Shown: positions 23,154-33,200 of the stretch, one piece after another
Layout of the letters: every line of letters begins with the position of its first letter
Position numbering within the stretch: the first letter of the stretch is position 1
Source: Candidatus Tenebribacter davisii
Lineage (GTDB): Bacteria; Cloacimonadota; Cloacimonadia; Cloacimonadales; TCS61
NCBI GenBank assembly: GCA_030765535.1
Contig: JAVCCH010000136.1
Span: forward strand, 1 to 35,961
DNA length: 35,961 bases
Direction of reading: 5' to 3'
Made by a program: the position numbers and the translations under genes
The notes under the pieces: generated by a model
Told to the model about the DNA's origin: nothing
What the model saw: only the letters and a program-made list of their open reading frames with translations
Database searches by the model: none

Positions 23154-25325
23154 ATGAATTTTCTGGATGATCTTAATCCTCAACAACGAAAAGTAGCTAC
23201 AACAACGGAAGGTCCAATATTGGTATTGGCCGGAGCAGGAAGCGGGAAAACCAGATCGATCATCTATCGAACAGCTTATTTAATTAACGTAAAACATATC
23301 AACCCATCTAATATCCTGGTGGTAACGTTTACAAATAAAGCTGCTCAGGAACTTAAACACAGACTGCAAAGATCATTTAATATTTCGACTTATTCGTTAT
23401 GGGTTGGCACATTCCATTCGGTATGTACGCGGATCTTAAGAGCAGAAGATAATTTCTTACCTTTTACAGCAGATTTCTCAATCTTTGATGATATAGATCA
23501 GAAAGCTGTTTTTAAAAAGATCTATAAAAAATTAGAGATCGAACCCAAGGATTTTCCTTTGAGAAAAGTATCTTCCGTAATCAGTAATCAGAAAAATTCT
23601 CTTATTCAGCCTGAAGATTTTTTTAATTTCAATGAAGAAAACTATTTCACAGAAACTGTACATAAGATCTACAAGGAATATCAAAAATTTCTGTCGGAAA
23701 ATAATGCCCTGGATTTTGATGATCTCTTGATGTATACTGCTCTCTTACTTCACGATAATAAAGCAGTGAGGAAAAAATATACTGAAATGTTCAAATACGT
23801 CATGATCGATGAATATCAGGATACAAATTATGCTCAATTTAAAATAATAAATCTCATTGCTAAAGAGCACCAGAATATCTGCGTTGTAGGTGATGATGAC
23901 CAGGCAATCTACAGCTGGCGCGGTGCGAATATACGCAATATTTTAAATTTTGAAAACGATTATAAGAATGTTCTTACAGTAAAATTAGAACAAAATTATC
24001 GTTCTCCAAAATCCATTCTTGATGCTGCTAACTGCCTTATCAAGAATAATTCAGAACGGCACCCAAAAGAATTATGGACGGATCTTTCTTCTAAAGATAA
24101 ACCAAAATTACTCAAACTTGAAAATGAGAAACAGGAAGCAGAATTTGTGGCAGAAATGGTTTCTCAGCTCAGATCATCAGGTACAAGTTTAAATGATTGT
24201 TTGGTATTATATCGAACAAATGCTCAATCACGTGTTTTTGAAAATTCATTCTATCAATATAAACTTAAATATCAAATTGTGGGGGGAGTAAATTTTTACC
24301 AGCGTAAAGAGATCAAGGATATTGTTGCTTACTTGCGTATTCTGGTAAATCCTCAAGATTCAAACAGTTTTGATAGAATTATTAATTTCCCTCCCCGTAA
24401 AATTGGAACTGTCTCAAAAGATAGAATTGAACGCTTTGCAAAGGATAATGAAATGAACCTATTCGATGCAGTTCAAAACGAAATATCATCCTTAACCAGT
24501 ATAACAAAACATACTGTTTTGCAGTTTGGAAAACTCTTGAAAAAATGGAAAAAACTAGCTCAGGAAATTCCCATAACTCCATTAGTTAAAAAAATAATTG
24601 ATGAGCTTGAATTAATTAAGTTTTATGATAAAAGTGATAATCCAAAAGATATAGCACGTTCAGAAAATTTGAAAGAATTCGTTACTGCAACTCAGGAATT
24701 TTCTGATAATTATGAATATGATAAGGAAAAGGCTCCTATGCTGTCAGATTTTCTTCAAAGCATATCACTGCAAACCGATATGGATAATCTAGATGAAAAT
24801 ATTGAGACAATAAAATTGATGACAATGCACAATGCAAAAGGTCTGGAATTTGATCATGTTTTCATCGTAGGACTGGAAGATGGGCTTATTCCCCATTCAC
24901 GTTCAATTGATAACATACACAAGTTAGAAGAAGAACGACGACTTCTCTATGTCGCTATAACCAGGGCAAAGAGATCTGTACATCTTACATATACAAGGAT
25001 GCGCCCGATTTTTGGCTCAATGTCAATGTCTGTTCCCAGCCGTTTTTTAATGGAGATCGATGAAAATCTCATTAATATAGAAAATAACCGCTATTATGAA
25101 TTAATGGCACCACTTCCCAAAAGGAGGAACAAGAATAAGAAACCTGTTGTTACGGAAAGTCAGAAATATTTTAAGATTGGACAAAAAATTTACCACAAGA
25201 AATTTGGTAAAGGTATTGTTCTAAACGTTGATGGCAAAGGAAAAGAAGCGAAATTATCAATTTCTTTTTCGGGTGGCCAGCTTAAAAAGATCATAGGAAC
25301 GTATGTAACAATGGGGGAAATATGA
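23154..25325 (+). CDS. pcrA: UvrD/PcrA-type ATP-dependent DNA helicase
   Basis: This 723-residue superfamily 1A helicase unwinds DNA in repair and replication restart. Motifs in order are LNPQQRKVA (Q motif), GAGSGKT (27-33), VTFTNKAA, VGTFHSVCTRIL, DEYQDTN (about 219-225), GDDDQAIYSWRGA (about 246-258), EQNYRSP, MTMHNAKGLEF (about 555-565) and LYVAITRAKR (about 599-608). The C-terminal about 45 residues form a Tudor/SH3-like domain (GQKIYHKKFGKGIVLNVDG), as in PcrA. PcrA is preferred over Rep for this tail. It is packed among envelope genes: 1 base after the lipoprotein and overlapping the PorV-like gene by ATGA. Confidence 0.93.
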   Translation: MNFLDDLNPQQRKVATTTEGPILVLAGAGSGKTRSIIYRTAYLINVKHINPSNILVVTFTNKAAQELKHRLQRSFNISTYSLWVGTFHSVCTRILRAEDNFLPFTADFSIFDDIDQKAVFKKIYKKLEIEPKDFPLRKVSSVISNQKNSLIQPEDFFNFNEENYFTETVHKIYKEYQKFLSENNALDFDDLLMYTALLLHDNKAVRKKYTEMFKYVMIDEYQDTNYAQFKIINLIAKEHQNICVVGDDDQAIYSWRGANIRNILNFENDYKNVLTVKLEQNYRSPKSILDAANCLIKNNSERHPKELWTDLSSKDKPKLLKLENEKQEAEFVAEMVSQLRSSGTSLNDCLVLYRTNAQSRVFENSFYQYKLKYQIVGGVNFYQRKEIKDIVAYLRILVNPQDSNSFDRIINFPPRKIGTVSKDRIERFAKDNEMNLFDAVQNEISSLTSITKHTVLQFGKLLKKWKKLAQEIPITPLVKKIIDELELIKFYDKSDNPKDIARSENLKEFVTATQEFSDNYEYDKEKAPMLSDFLQSISLQTDMDNLDENIETIKLMTMHNAKGLEFDHVFIVGLEDGLIPHSRSIDNIHKLEEERRLLYVAITRAKRSVHLTYTRMRPIFGSMSMSVPSRFLMEIDENLINIENNRYYELMAPLPKRRNKNKKPVVTESQKYFKIGQKIYHKKFGKGIVLNVDGKGKEAKLSISFSGGQLKKIIGTYVTMGEI

Positions 25326-26272
25326 AGACACTCAAGATCGCAATAATAATAATAATACTATTCGCAGCACTGGAATTATCTGCTACAAAGTATGCTGGTG
25401 AAATTTTTCAAATTGGTGCTGGAGTACGTAATTTTGCTTTAGGAAATTGCGGATTAACCGATGTTAATTCTTCCAGTATTGCTTATTGGAATTCAGCTTT
25501 ATTATCTAAAGTTGATCAAACAAAATTTGAATTGATGCATGCAGAAGAGTATTCGGGACTTCTCTCTTACGATACCGCAGCTGCTATTTGGGGAAAAACA
25601 AATAAATTCTCTGTAGTACTTACCAGAATTGGTATAGATGATATACCATTAACAGCACTTAATGACCCTGACGAACCAATTTCCGGAAGTAACAGACCTT
25701 ACAAATATGGATCTGTTAATAACTCTGATATCGTTGTATATTTTGGATTATCCAGGAAATTTGGTAAGTATAATATCGGGTTTACTCCTAAACTTGCTTA
25801 CCGGAATCTTGCCGATGAAAACGGTTTCGGATTTGGAGCAGATATTTCAACATTCTTTATGTTATCACAGAAAACAATTCTGGCAGTTAAATTAAGAGAT
25901 TTCTTTTCTACCCAGATACTCTGGGGAAATGGAACTCATGAGATCGTTAATCCTTCTTTAGATGCTGAGATCAATCACAGTTTTATTATACCTGTCATCA
26001 GACGTAATTCTACTGCTTATCTTCGTACAGAGATCTTTGCTGAGGGAAGAGATACTTCTTCCTCTTTAGCACTCGGACCTGTCAGCTTAGATTATCATCT
26101 AGGTTATGAGATAAATCTGCATCAAGCTTTTGACCTTTACATGGGTTACGACCTTACCAACATTACTTCAGGCCTGAAACTTAAGATCAAAAATTGGGAT
26201 ATAAATTACTCCTTTGAATATGATAACGAACTGGATAATTCTCATAGAATTTCTGTAGGTTTCAATTTGTAA
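25322..26272 (+). CDS. PorV/PorQ-like outer-membrane beta-barrel protein
   Basis: The 316-residue protein has a signal peptide (1-21, LELSA) followed by the PorV/PorQ-type start GEIFQIGAGVRNFALGNCGLT and AYWNSALL. Alternating beta strands follow, and the end ISVGFNL terminates in a hydrophobic residue typical of outer-membrane barrels. In Bacteroidota such proteins work in the type IX secretion system (T9SS) by carrying sorting-domain substrates to the sortase. A T9SS-type substrate lies at 30246-35861. Whether this is PorV, PorQ or a relative cannot be decided. It overlaps the helicase stop (ATGA) and is 1 base from dxr. Confidence 0.8.
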   Translation: MKTLKIAIIIIILFAALELSATKYAGEIFQIGAGVRNFALGNCGLTDVNSSSIAYWNSALLSKVDQTKFELMHAEEYSGLLSYDTAAAIWGKTNKFSVVLTRIGIDDIPLTALNDPDEPISGSNRPYKYGSVNNSDIVVYFGLSRKFGKYNIGFTPKLAYRNLADENGFGFGADISTFFMLSQKTILAVKLRDFFSTQILWGNGTHEIVNPSLDAEINHSFIIPVIRRNSTAYLRTEIFAEGRDTSSSLALGPVSLDYHLGYEINLHQAFDLYMGYDLTNITSGLKLKIKNWDINYSFEYDNELDNSHRISVGFNL

Positions 26273-26273
26273 T

Positions 26274-27425
26274 ATGAAAAGAATTGCAGTTTTAGGAATA
26301 ACAGGTTCCATTGGGATCTCGACTGTAGAAGTTGTAAAACAGCATTCAAATGATTTCAAAATAGTATTAGCATCATCAAATAACAATTATCATAAATTAT
26401 TTGAATTAGCTGAAGAATTAAATATTCCTGAACTTATTATCTCTAATTCTACTCTGAAACAGAAAATTACAGATATTCCTAAGAACTCTAATCTTTCTTT
26501 TGGTGAAGAAGAATTACAAAGAAAAATTGAATCCGTTGAATGCGATATAATATTGAACGCAATCTCCGGCTCAGCCGGGTTGCGTTCATCCATTACAACA
26601 TTATCCTGCGGAAAAGATCTTGCCCTGGCAAATAAGGAATCATTGGTCATGGCAGGTCATAAGATCAAAACAATGCTGGAGTATTCAGATTCTAATCTGA
26701 CACCTGTAGATAGTGAACATAGTGCAATTATGCAGGCCATGGGCAATTCTTCTCCTGAGGAGATCAGCTCAATTATTCTCACAGCATCGGGAGGTCCATT
26801 CCTGGATCTGCCATTGAATGAATTCAGGAATATCACGCTTGCAGATACACTTAAGCATCCAACCTGGGAAATGGGCGCTAAAATTACAGTTGATTCTGCC
26901 ACAATGATGAATAAAGGTCTGGAAATTATCGAAGCTCATTGGCTCTTCAACAAATCTTACGATGATATAAAGGCTGTAATTCATCCACAATCAATTGTAC
27001 ATTCATTTGTTGAATTTGTTGATGGTTCGATAATGGCTCAGCTAAGTTTTCCAACAATGAAAATACCAATTCTGAATGCACTCACTCATCCAAATCATCT
27101 CAAATCAAATATTTCAAAAACTAATATACTTGATCTCCCGAATTTGAATTTTAAAGAACTTTCAACTGAAAGATACCCTCTCTTTGCAATCGCCGTAAAT
27201 GCTGGGATTCAAGGCGGAATTATGCCAACCGTATTAAATGCTGCCAATGAAGCTGCAATCGATCTGTTCTTAAGTAAAAAAATTCAATTCGTTGACATAA
27301 GCAAAATTATTGAGAAGCAGATCAGTACATTTAATAATTTCCAGGATCCTGAAATTGAAGATATAATTAATATTAATAAAGACGTATATATTCAAACTAA
27401 GCAAAACTACAAAAACTTGATCTGA
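26274..27425 (+). CDS. dxr: 1-deoxy-D-xylulose 5-phosphate reductoisomerase
   Basis: Dxr makes MEP from DXP with NADPH, the second step of the isoprenoid pathway that also includes ispE at 3038. The 383 residues show the NADPH loop GITGSIG (8-14), ALANKESLVMAG (117-128), metal ligands in PVDSEHSAI (Asp146, Glu148), TASGGPF (170-176), HPTWEMGAKITVDSATMMNK (195-214) and Glu217 in GLEIIEAHWLF. IHPQSIVHSFVEF follows. No unusual residues. The start follows the PorV-like gene by 1 base without its own strong ribosome binding site. Confidence 0.96.
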   Translation: MKRIAVLGITGSIGISTVEVVKQHSNDFKIVLASSNNNYHKLFELAEELNIPELIISNSTLKQKITDIPKNSNLSFGEEELQRKIESVECDIILNAISGSAGLRSSITTLSCGKDLALANKESLVMAGHKIKTMLEYSDSNLTPVDSEHSAIMQAMGNSSPEEISSIILTASGGPFLDLPLNEFRNITLADTLKHPTWEMGAKITVDSATMMNKGLEIIEAHWLFNKSYDDIKAVIHPQSIVHSFVEFVDGSIMAQLSFPTMKIPILNALTHPNHLKSNISKTNILDLPNLNFKELSTERYPLFAIAVNAGIQGGIMPTVLNAANEAAIDLFLSKKIQFVDISKIIEKQISTFNNFQDPEIEDIININKDVYIQTKQNYKNLI

Positions 27426-27437
27426 TCAGGTTATTTT
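27416..27437 (+). terminator. Weak possible terminator at the dxr stop
   Basis: CTTGA (27416-27420) and TCAGG (27426-27430) can form a short 5-bp stem over the stop codon, followed by TTATTTTTT. The stem is too short to be sure. Confidence 0.25.
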
Positions 27438-27515
27438 TTCTTACAGAATCTATTTTCACTAAAACTTAATTTTTAAAAGCATCTTTTCTCACAGTATTTA
27501 TTACAGGATAGAAAT

Positions 27516-29867
27516 ATGCAAAAAAATCAACCTCTTGTTATTCCGGCTATTCTCTGGATTCTTGGTTTAACTGTTGCCAGACAGATCGCAATACCAATTA
27601 CTTTTTTAGTGATCGTAATCCCAATTTTACTGTTATTATCTTTCATTAAGAAATTACGTATTGTAATTATCTGTTTATTAATTCTATTTATGGGAATTTT
27701 ACGATTAAATATACAAACCCAATTCCCTGCTGATCACATAAAAATGATACTTGCAGAATATTCAAGTATTACTCAGCTTATCGAGGGAAGAATAATTTCT
27801 GAGGTAAAACATAAAGAAGAAAATTACTATTTTACCTTGAATCTACAAAAGGTAAACAAAAGTGAGGTTACTGGTAATATACTCTTCTATACTCAAACCG
27901 ACAACTTGAGTTATGGAGATATAATCTCTTCAGCAGCTGCTATTAAGGAACTTCCCGGTTCTACAAACCCTGCCTCCTTCGATTATAAAGAATTCCTGGA
28001 TGCAAAAAGAATATTTGGTTCCGGCTGGTCAATTTCACCAGTTAAGATAATTGGAAATAAAACTTACATCTTCCAGCAAACAGTTATCTCCATCAGGAAA
28101 TTCCTGCGGCAAAGAATTGAAGATAGATTCGGTAAACATGCAGGTTTTGTGAAAGCTATTGTGATAGCAGAAAAAGATGAGATCAATGATAAACGAAAAG
28201 TTATGTGCAAAGCCGGATTAAGCCATTTGCTTGCAGTAAGCGGACTGCATGTTGGTGTACTATCACTAATAATGCTGTCTGTTCTGAATGTATTTATTCG
28301 TAAAAGAAATATCAGCAGGATAATGATCATAATCCTACTGTTGGCTTATGCTGCTGTCTGTTTATGGGCACCTTCAGTAACCAGAGCATCCATTATGATA
28401 ATTCTATACCTTCTTACTAAAATAATTCAGCGTAAACCGGTAATCAATAATATCCTATTTGCCAGTCTTATCATAATTACAGTAATATCTCCAAATCAGC
28501 TTTTCTCAGTTGGACTTCAGATGTCCTATCTAGCTGTATTTATTCTATTGAACATTTTACCAGGATTCCGGTTTATTAAAGTTAAAAAGGAGGAAATTGT
28601 ATTACTGAGTAAAGCTAAAAAAGTATTGAATGCAATCTTGATCCTTATCTGTACATCGTTTATTCTTAATATTTTCCTGGCACCTCTCACGGCTTACAAT
28701 TTTCATCAATTCGGGTTTAATGGAATAATCGGAAATCTGTTGGGTATTCCTCTAATCGGAATTATCCTGTCATTAAGTTTAATCATTATTTTTCTTCCCG
28801 GATCATTGATCTATATTTTTCAAAACAGTTTTGATCTTATAATGCTTATCTTTGAAAAATGGACTAATTTTTCTGCTGAATTACCATTACATTTTGACTT
28901 CATTTTTGTTAAAATTATTCATTTATTCCTGCTTTATCTTATACTTACCGCAATAGTTCTTACTTTTAAATGTTTAAAAAAACATAGAAAATTTTATCTT
29001 ATCTCTATTGTTATTCTATTTAGTATTTTCATTTCATTAGGAAGAGATAATTCCAATAAACTTATTATCACTTTTTTCGATTGTGGTCTGGGTGATCTTG
29101 CTTTAGTGCAAACTCCACAGAACAAAACAATTATTATTGATACCGGTCCTCCTGAGAAAGAAGTAAATTCCTTTATTCGTTCAGCTCTTCCCTATCTACA
29201 GGAAAATGGCATAAAAAAAATAGATCATGTTCTTATAACACATGCTCATAATGATCATTATGGTGGTATATTCAGTGTATTTGAAGATGTTGAAGTAAAA
29301 GACCTGATTGTAACCGATAACTTTAAAACTAGAAAGATATGGAATAATATTGCAAAAAAAGTTGAGATCGAGAATTGTACAGTATCTACAATATCCGATA
29401 CAACTCACATATATTTTGATGATATCAAGGTTAAGATCATTCATCCCGACAGATCATATGAAGACAATAATATCAACAATCTTTCAATTGTTGTACGTTT
29501 AGATTACCGCGAATTATCTGTGCTTTTTACAGGTGATCTCGAACATGAAGGAGAACAATATCTCATAACAAATTATCCTGAATTTCTGGATTGTGATATT
29601 TTAAAAGTTGGACATCACGGCAGTAAAACAGCCAGTTCTCTTTCCTTTATTAAAGCAGTTGATCCTCAATATGCAATAATTTCTACAGCTAAGAAAAACA
29701 GATTTAATTTTCCCCATAAGATCACTTTGGAAAGATTCAATTATCTTGGTAATAATTTGATGGTAACCGGTTATGATGGCGCTTGTAAAATAGTTTCGGA
29801 CGGTAATTCTGCACAGATAACAACCATCGTATCAAAGAAAAATATTATTGATAATGATCTGAACTGA
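27516..29867 (+). CDS. comEC: ComEC/Rec2 family DNA-uptake channel
   Basis: The 783-residue inner-membrane protein is the channel for incoming single-stranded DNA in natural transformation. It has an N-terminal segment with DUF4131-like sequence, then the Competence domain with GLSHLLAVSGLHVGVLS (about 233-249) and roughly ten membrane segments. A C-terminal metallo-beta-lactamase-like domain contains FFDCGLGDLALVQTP, IIIDTGPP, THAHNDHYGG (His576, His578, Asp580, His581), LFTGDLEHEGE and GHHGSK (about 699-704). All metal residues are present, so it is the full-length form with an intact nuclease-like domain. The ribosome binding site is weak (AGGAT). It converges with the giant secreted protein gene. 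Confidence 0.9.
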   Translation: MQKNQPLVIPAILWILGLTVARQIAIPITFLVIVIPILLLLSFIKKLRIVIICLLILFMGILRLNIQTQFPADHIKMILAEYSSITQLIEGRIISEVKHKEENYYFTLNLQKVNKSEVTGNILFYTQTDNLSYGDIISSAAAIKELPGSTNPASFDYKEFLDAKRIFGSGWSISPVKIIGNKTYIFQQTVISIRKFLRQRIEDRFGKHAGFVKAIVIAEKDEINDKRKVMCKAGLSHLLAVSGLHVGVLSLIMLSVLNVFIRKRNISRIMIIILLLAYAAVCLWAPSVTRASIMIILYLLTKIIQRKPVINNILFASLIIITVISPNQLFSVGLQMSYLAVFILLNILPGFRFIKVKKEEIVLLSKAKKVLNAILILICTSFILNIFLAPLTAYNFHQFGFNGIIGNLLGIPLIGIILSLSLIIIFLPGSLIYIFQNSFDLIMLIFEKWTNFSAELPLHFDFIFVKIIHLFLLYLILTAIVLTFKCLKKHRKFYLISIVILFSIFISLGRDNSNKLIITFFDCGLGDLALVQTPQNKTIIIDTGPPEKEVNSFIRSALPYLQENGIKKIDHVLITHAHNDHYGGIFSVFEDVEVKDLIVTDNFKTRKIWNNIAKKVEIENCTVSTISDTTHIYFDDIKVKIIHPDRSYEDNNINNLSIVVRLDYRELSVLFTGDLEHEGEQYLITNYPEFLDCDILKVGHHGSKTASSLSFIKAVDPQYAIISTAKKNRFNFPHKITLERFNYLGNNLMVTGYDGACKIVSDGNSAQITTIVSKKNIIDNDLN

Positions 29868-29942
29868 GCCATTTCCTTTCTTACAATGTAAAGTGATCTG
29901 CCAGATTGCTTCAACCAACCTTGCAAACTCTTTTTCTATCTT

Positions 29943-30065
29943 ATAAAAAAATAGCCCCAAATTACCGGGGCTATTCGCTAACTGCTAATTGCTAACAGTT
30001 AATTTCATCAGTTAGAAAAAGTTGCCCCTTCCCACTAAAGGTCGGGGCGAAATTTTCTTATTTCA
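29943..30065 (-). repeat. 123-bp duplicated segment, distal copy
   Basis: Matches 30131-30253 at 122 of 123 positions (only 29959 A versus 30147 G differs), same orientation, 188 bases apart. It contains two minus-strand terminator-like hairpins and, at its right end, TTATTTCA, equivalent to the last codons and stop (..M K stop) of the giant gene, but here with no gene attached. Confidence 0.95.
29945..29975 (-). terminator. Minus-strand terminator in the distal copy
   Basis: On the minus strand AATAGCCCC pairs with GGGGCTATT (9 bp) and runs into seven T. It is the same as the copy at 30133-30163, with one base change at the base of the loop. Confidence 0.75.
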
Positions 30066-30106
30066 AAAAGAAAAAAAGTTGCCAAACTGCTTTTAAGCAG
30101 TCTGGC
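30066..30106 (-). terminator. Minus-strand terminator between the two copies
   Basis: Minus strand: GCCAGACTGC (30106-30097), loop TTAAAA, then GCAGTTTGGC (30090-30081), with one G-T wobble pair. The stem is followed within 3 bases by a T-run from 30077 leftwards. It lies in the 65-base spacer between the repeats. Confidence 0.8.
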
Positions 30107-30132
30107 TAAATTATAATTTCTTCAATCATGAT

Positions 30133-30163
30133 AAAAAAATAGCCCCGAATTACCGGGGCTATT
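30133..30163 (-). terminator. Strong minus-strand terminator in the proximal copy
   Basis: A perfect 10-bp stem on the minus strand, AATAGCCCCG (30163-30154) with CGGGGCTATT (30147-30138), has a 6-base loop and a seven-T tail. It lies 83 bases past the stop of the giant gene. Confidence 0.88.
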
Positions 30164-30202
30164 CGCTAACTGCTAATTGCTAACAGTTAATTTCATCAGT
30201 TA

Positions 30203-30236
30203 GAAAAAGTTGCCCCTTCCCACTAAAGGTCGGGGC
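30203..30236 (-). terminator. First minus-strand terminator-like hairpin after the giant gene
   Basis: GCCCC (30236-30232) can pair with GGGGC (30216-30212) around a 15-base loop that itself has CCTT/AAGG pairing, followed by a T-run at 30208-30204. It is only 9 bases from the stop codon. The stem is short, so this one is less certain than the next hairpin. Confidence 0.5.
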
Positions 30237-30245
30237 GAAATTTTC

Positions 30246-33200
30246 TTATTTCATCAGTATCATTTTCTTAGTGCTGTTATAGTTTTGTGTTTTCATTTTA
30301 TAGAAGTAAACACCACTTGCTACTGATTTGTTAGAGTTATCTCTACCATTCCATACGATCTCATAATAATCATTCTCAAGTTCATTATTTACAAGAGTCT
30401 TAACAAGCTGTCCTCTCATGTTGTAAATATTAATTGAGACAGGACCTGCTTCTTTTATTGAGAAGCTGATCTTTGTTGTTGGATTAAATGGATTTGGATA
30501 GTTGCCGGTAAGAGCTGTTACTGTAGGCTTAAGTATATCATCACCAGCATCAATAGATACATTAACAATGTTTGAAAATTCTGATTCTCCATCAGGATCT
30601 TCATAAACAGCTGTTACATTATAAGTATATTCACCACCTGGTACAGCCAAATCTAAATAGAATAGACCTGTACCTGTTGTTGAATCATGATAAATACCAT
30701 CGCGATAGATATTGTAATGAGCAAGAGCTCTAGAATCTGTTTCAACTATAGCTGGTCTAAGAACTCCTTTATCGTTCATACTAACTCGTGCAGGTGCAGA
30801 AATCGGATGTGTTCCAATTGTTCTGCCAGAAGAAGAGCCAACGTATACGTTATCAATGCCTGTATCGGCGTTATCATTTCCTACAACGTTAAATCCGATT
30901 AATACATCTTCACCAGAATAAGCTGCAAGGTCGAGTGAAGTTTCATACCAAGTAAAGTTGTCCCAAACGCCTATATCGCCAAATGTCCAAATAGGATCCC
31001 AAGTTGTTCCACCGTCAATTGAAACCTGGATAAACAGATCACAGTTATCATTCGGATCTACACTCCAGTAGTAGCTACCTTCCCAAGCAAAGGAAACAAT
31101 GTGGTCATCATCAACTGATATTTCAGGAGTTATCAACCATGTATCAATGGTATATCCCCATGATACTGCAGCACCGTAAACACCTTCGAAAGCATAAGCA
31201 TCGGAAATTTCCCATGAATTAGAAGCACCTGTAACCAATTCCCATTCATCAATAAATACACCAGTTTCGAAATCATCTTCGAACATCACATTGCCAACTG
31301 GAGGAGCAGGTACTTCCCATGTTAACATTACATTGTCAACATTAAGAGTTGCCTCTAAGTTTTGTGGTACCCATAAAATCAATTCCATTTCGATATTATA
31401 TTCAACAATATCATTTTCAATAACCACTACAGAACCTTCAAACTCTACATAACCATCAGCAACACATACTACAGGCTGTGTTCCAGGATCTGCTATGATT
31501 GAATAAATTCCATCTGCAGCGGTAGTACCACTGGATGTTCCAACTGTAACTACAGCACCCTCAATAGGATCTGTACCATCAGTTACAATACCATTCACAG
31601 TACCTGAAGCTACAGGAATCAATTCAGCTACAGCTCTGAAATGAAGATCTGTATCACCCCAGAATAACCATGTATCACTGGCTCCATCATAAGTGTATGA
31701 GTTTGTAAAGCTACCAGGCTGAGTGATAGTACAATGAACCTTTCCGAATTCACCACCTTGATTTACCAGGAATCCAATAAAGAAGTTACCTTGAATGTTT
31801 TCAAGCTCAGTAGCGTAAGGACGAAGGTCGATACGTGTCATAGCACTTGTGTTACTGTAACTTGCTTCTGGTTCAACTATAATTGGAGTGATTAAATCTA
31901 CTCCTGGTAGATCATCAACACTAGACCAAACGTGGAATTCATATGGGTCGTTATCTTGACCAGACTGGTCTGTATAGTTTCTAATTAAAGCATAAGCCAG
32001 GTTCAGTTGGTTTCCAGCAGGATTGATGATCAATTCTGCAGCACCAGCACCTTCATTAAATACAGTATAGAAATCTACAAAACCATTATCATAAATGAAA
32101 GGTGTTCCTGCGATATAAACAAATCCTTCAAGTAAACCAGTGTTTGGTTCAGCAGCAGCATCAATAGCTTCTACAGCATAATCTACTTGAGCTCCAGCAT
32201 CTTGAGCTGGAATAGTAAATGTATATACGTCGCCTGTGAAAGATGTATATGGAAGACTAAGAGGATCACCTTCATCAACTGTATAAATCACGTTAGCTTC
32301 GGCAACACCGGAAATATCAATGATAGTGGCATCAAACACATAATCATCAGGTGTTCCTGTATAGAATTCAGGACCTGTATGAGCTATGAATGGTGGGAAT
32401 GTATCTTCGTCGTATGTAGTAAGAATAACATCATCGATCAACATACCAACAGTTACATATCCAGCATCACTTACAAAGTGGAATCTGATAGAAACAGTTT
32501 CATAACCTACTCCTACAAATCCACCAATTGGAATAGTAGTTTGCTGCCATGCACCATCTTCTTCATCGTATGTAGCAAGGTTAGCCCAATCTGTTCCATT
32601 AGTAGAAATATCAAGATACATGTAATCGAATGCTGTTTCTATATCAGACTTATACCAGAAAGATAATTCCGCACCAAAGACTGCAGAGAGATCCCATGGA
32701 ACAGCTAATGTAGAAGAGATATCCCAGTCTAAGCCATAGTCTTCATTAGGGCTTTCTGTCATAGAATGAGTAGGTGAATTTGCACCTTCGTCAGTAAGTC
32801 CCCAAGTACCTTCAAATACCCAGTTGTCAGGTCCACCTTCAAAATCATCAATAAAGGCAATAGTTCCACCAGCTGCTACCAGACTGAAATCAATTATAGT
32901 GTTTCCACCATCTGTAATTTCAGCAGATACAGGAGTTGCAAGTTCAAATCCTGCTGCAGAACATGTAACTTCATAAGTTCCGATTAGCATATCTCCGATA
33001 AGATATGTTCCATCAGCGATTGTAGCAGTAGAATATTCTCCTGCAGCAACAATAGCACCTTCAATAGGATCTGTACCATCAGTTACTGTACCGCTAAGAT
33101 CTCCAAATGCAAAGTTAACTGTAGCAGTATTAGATGCATCTGATTCTCCGAAGTTCCATAAAGCTGTAGCATGATAAATATATTCGCCAGCTGGAACAGC

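Larger units (their letters stand above)
30131..30253 (-). repeat. 123-bp duplicated segment, proximal copy (overlaps stop codon of the giant gene)
   Basis: Near-identical to 29943-30065. Its right end covers the TAA stop (30248-30246) and the last codons of the 1871-residue protein, so the duplication border lies inside the coding sequence. It also carries nested inverted repeats: CTAACTG (30166-30172) can pair with CAGTTAG (30197-30203), or its AACTG part with CAGTT (30184-30188). Confidence 0.95.

Noticed and set aside
32187-32666. 159-residue Cys-rich frame on the + strand inside the giant gene
   Set aside because: It lies opposite a continuous, domain-rich coding frame, and its Cys/Ile/Ser bias reflects complementary codons.
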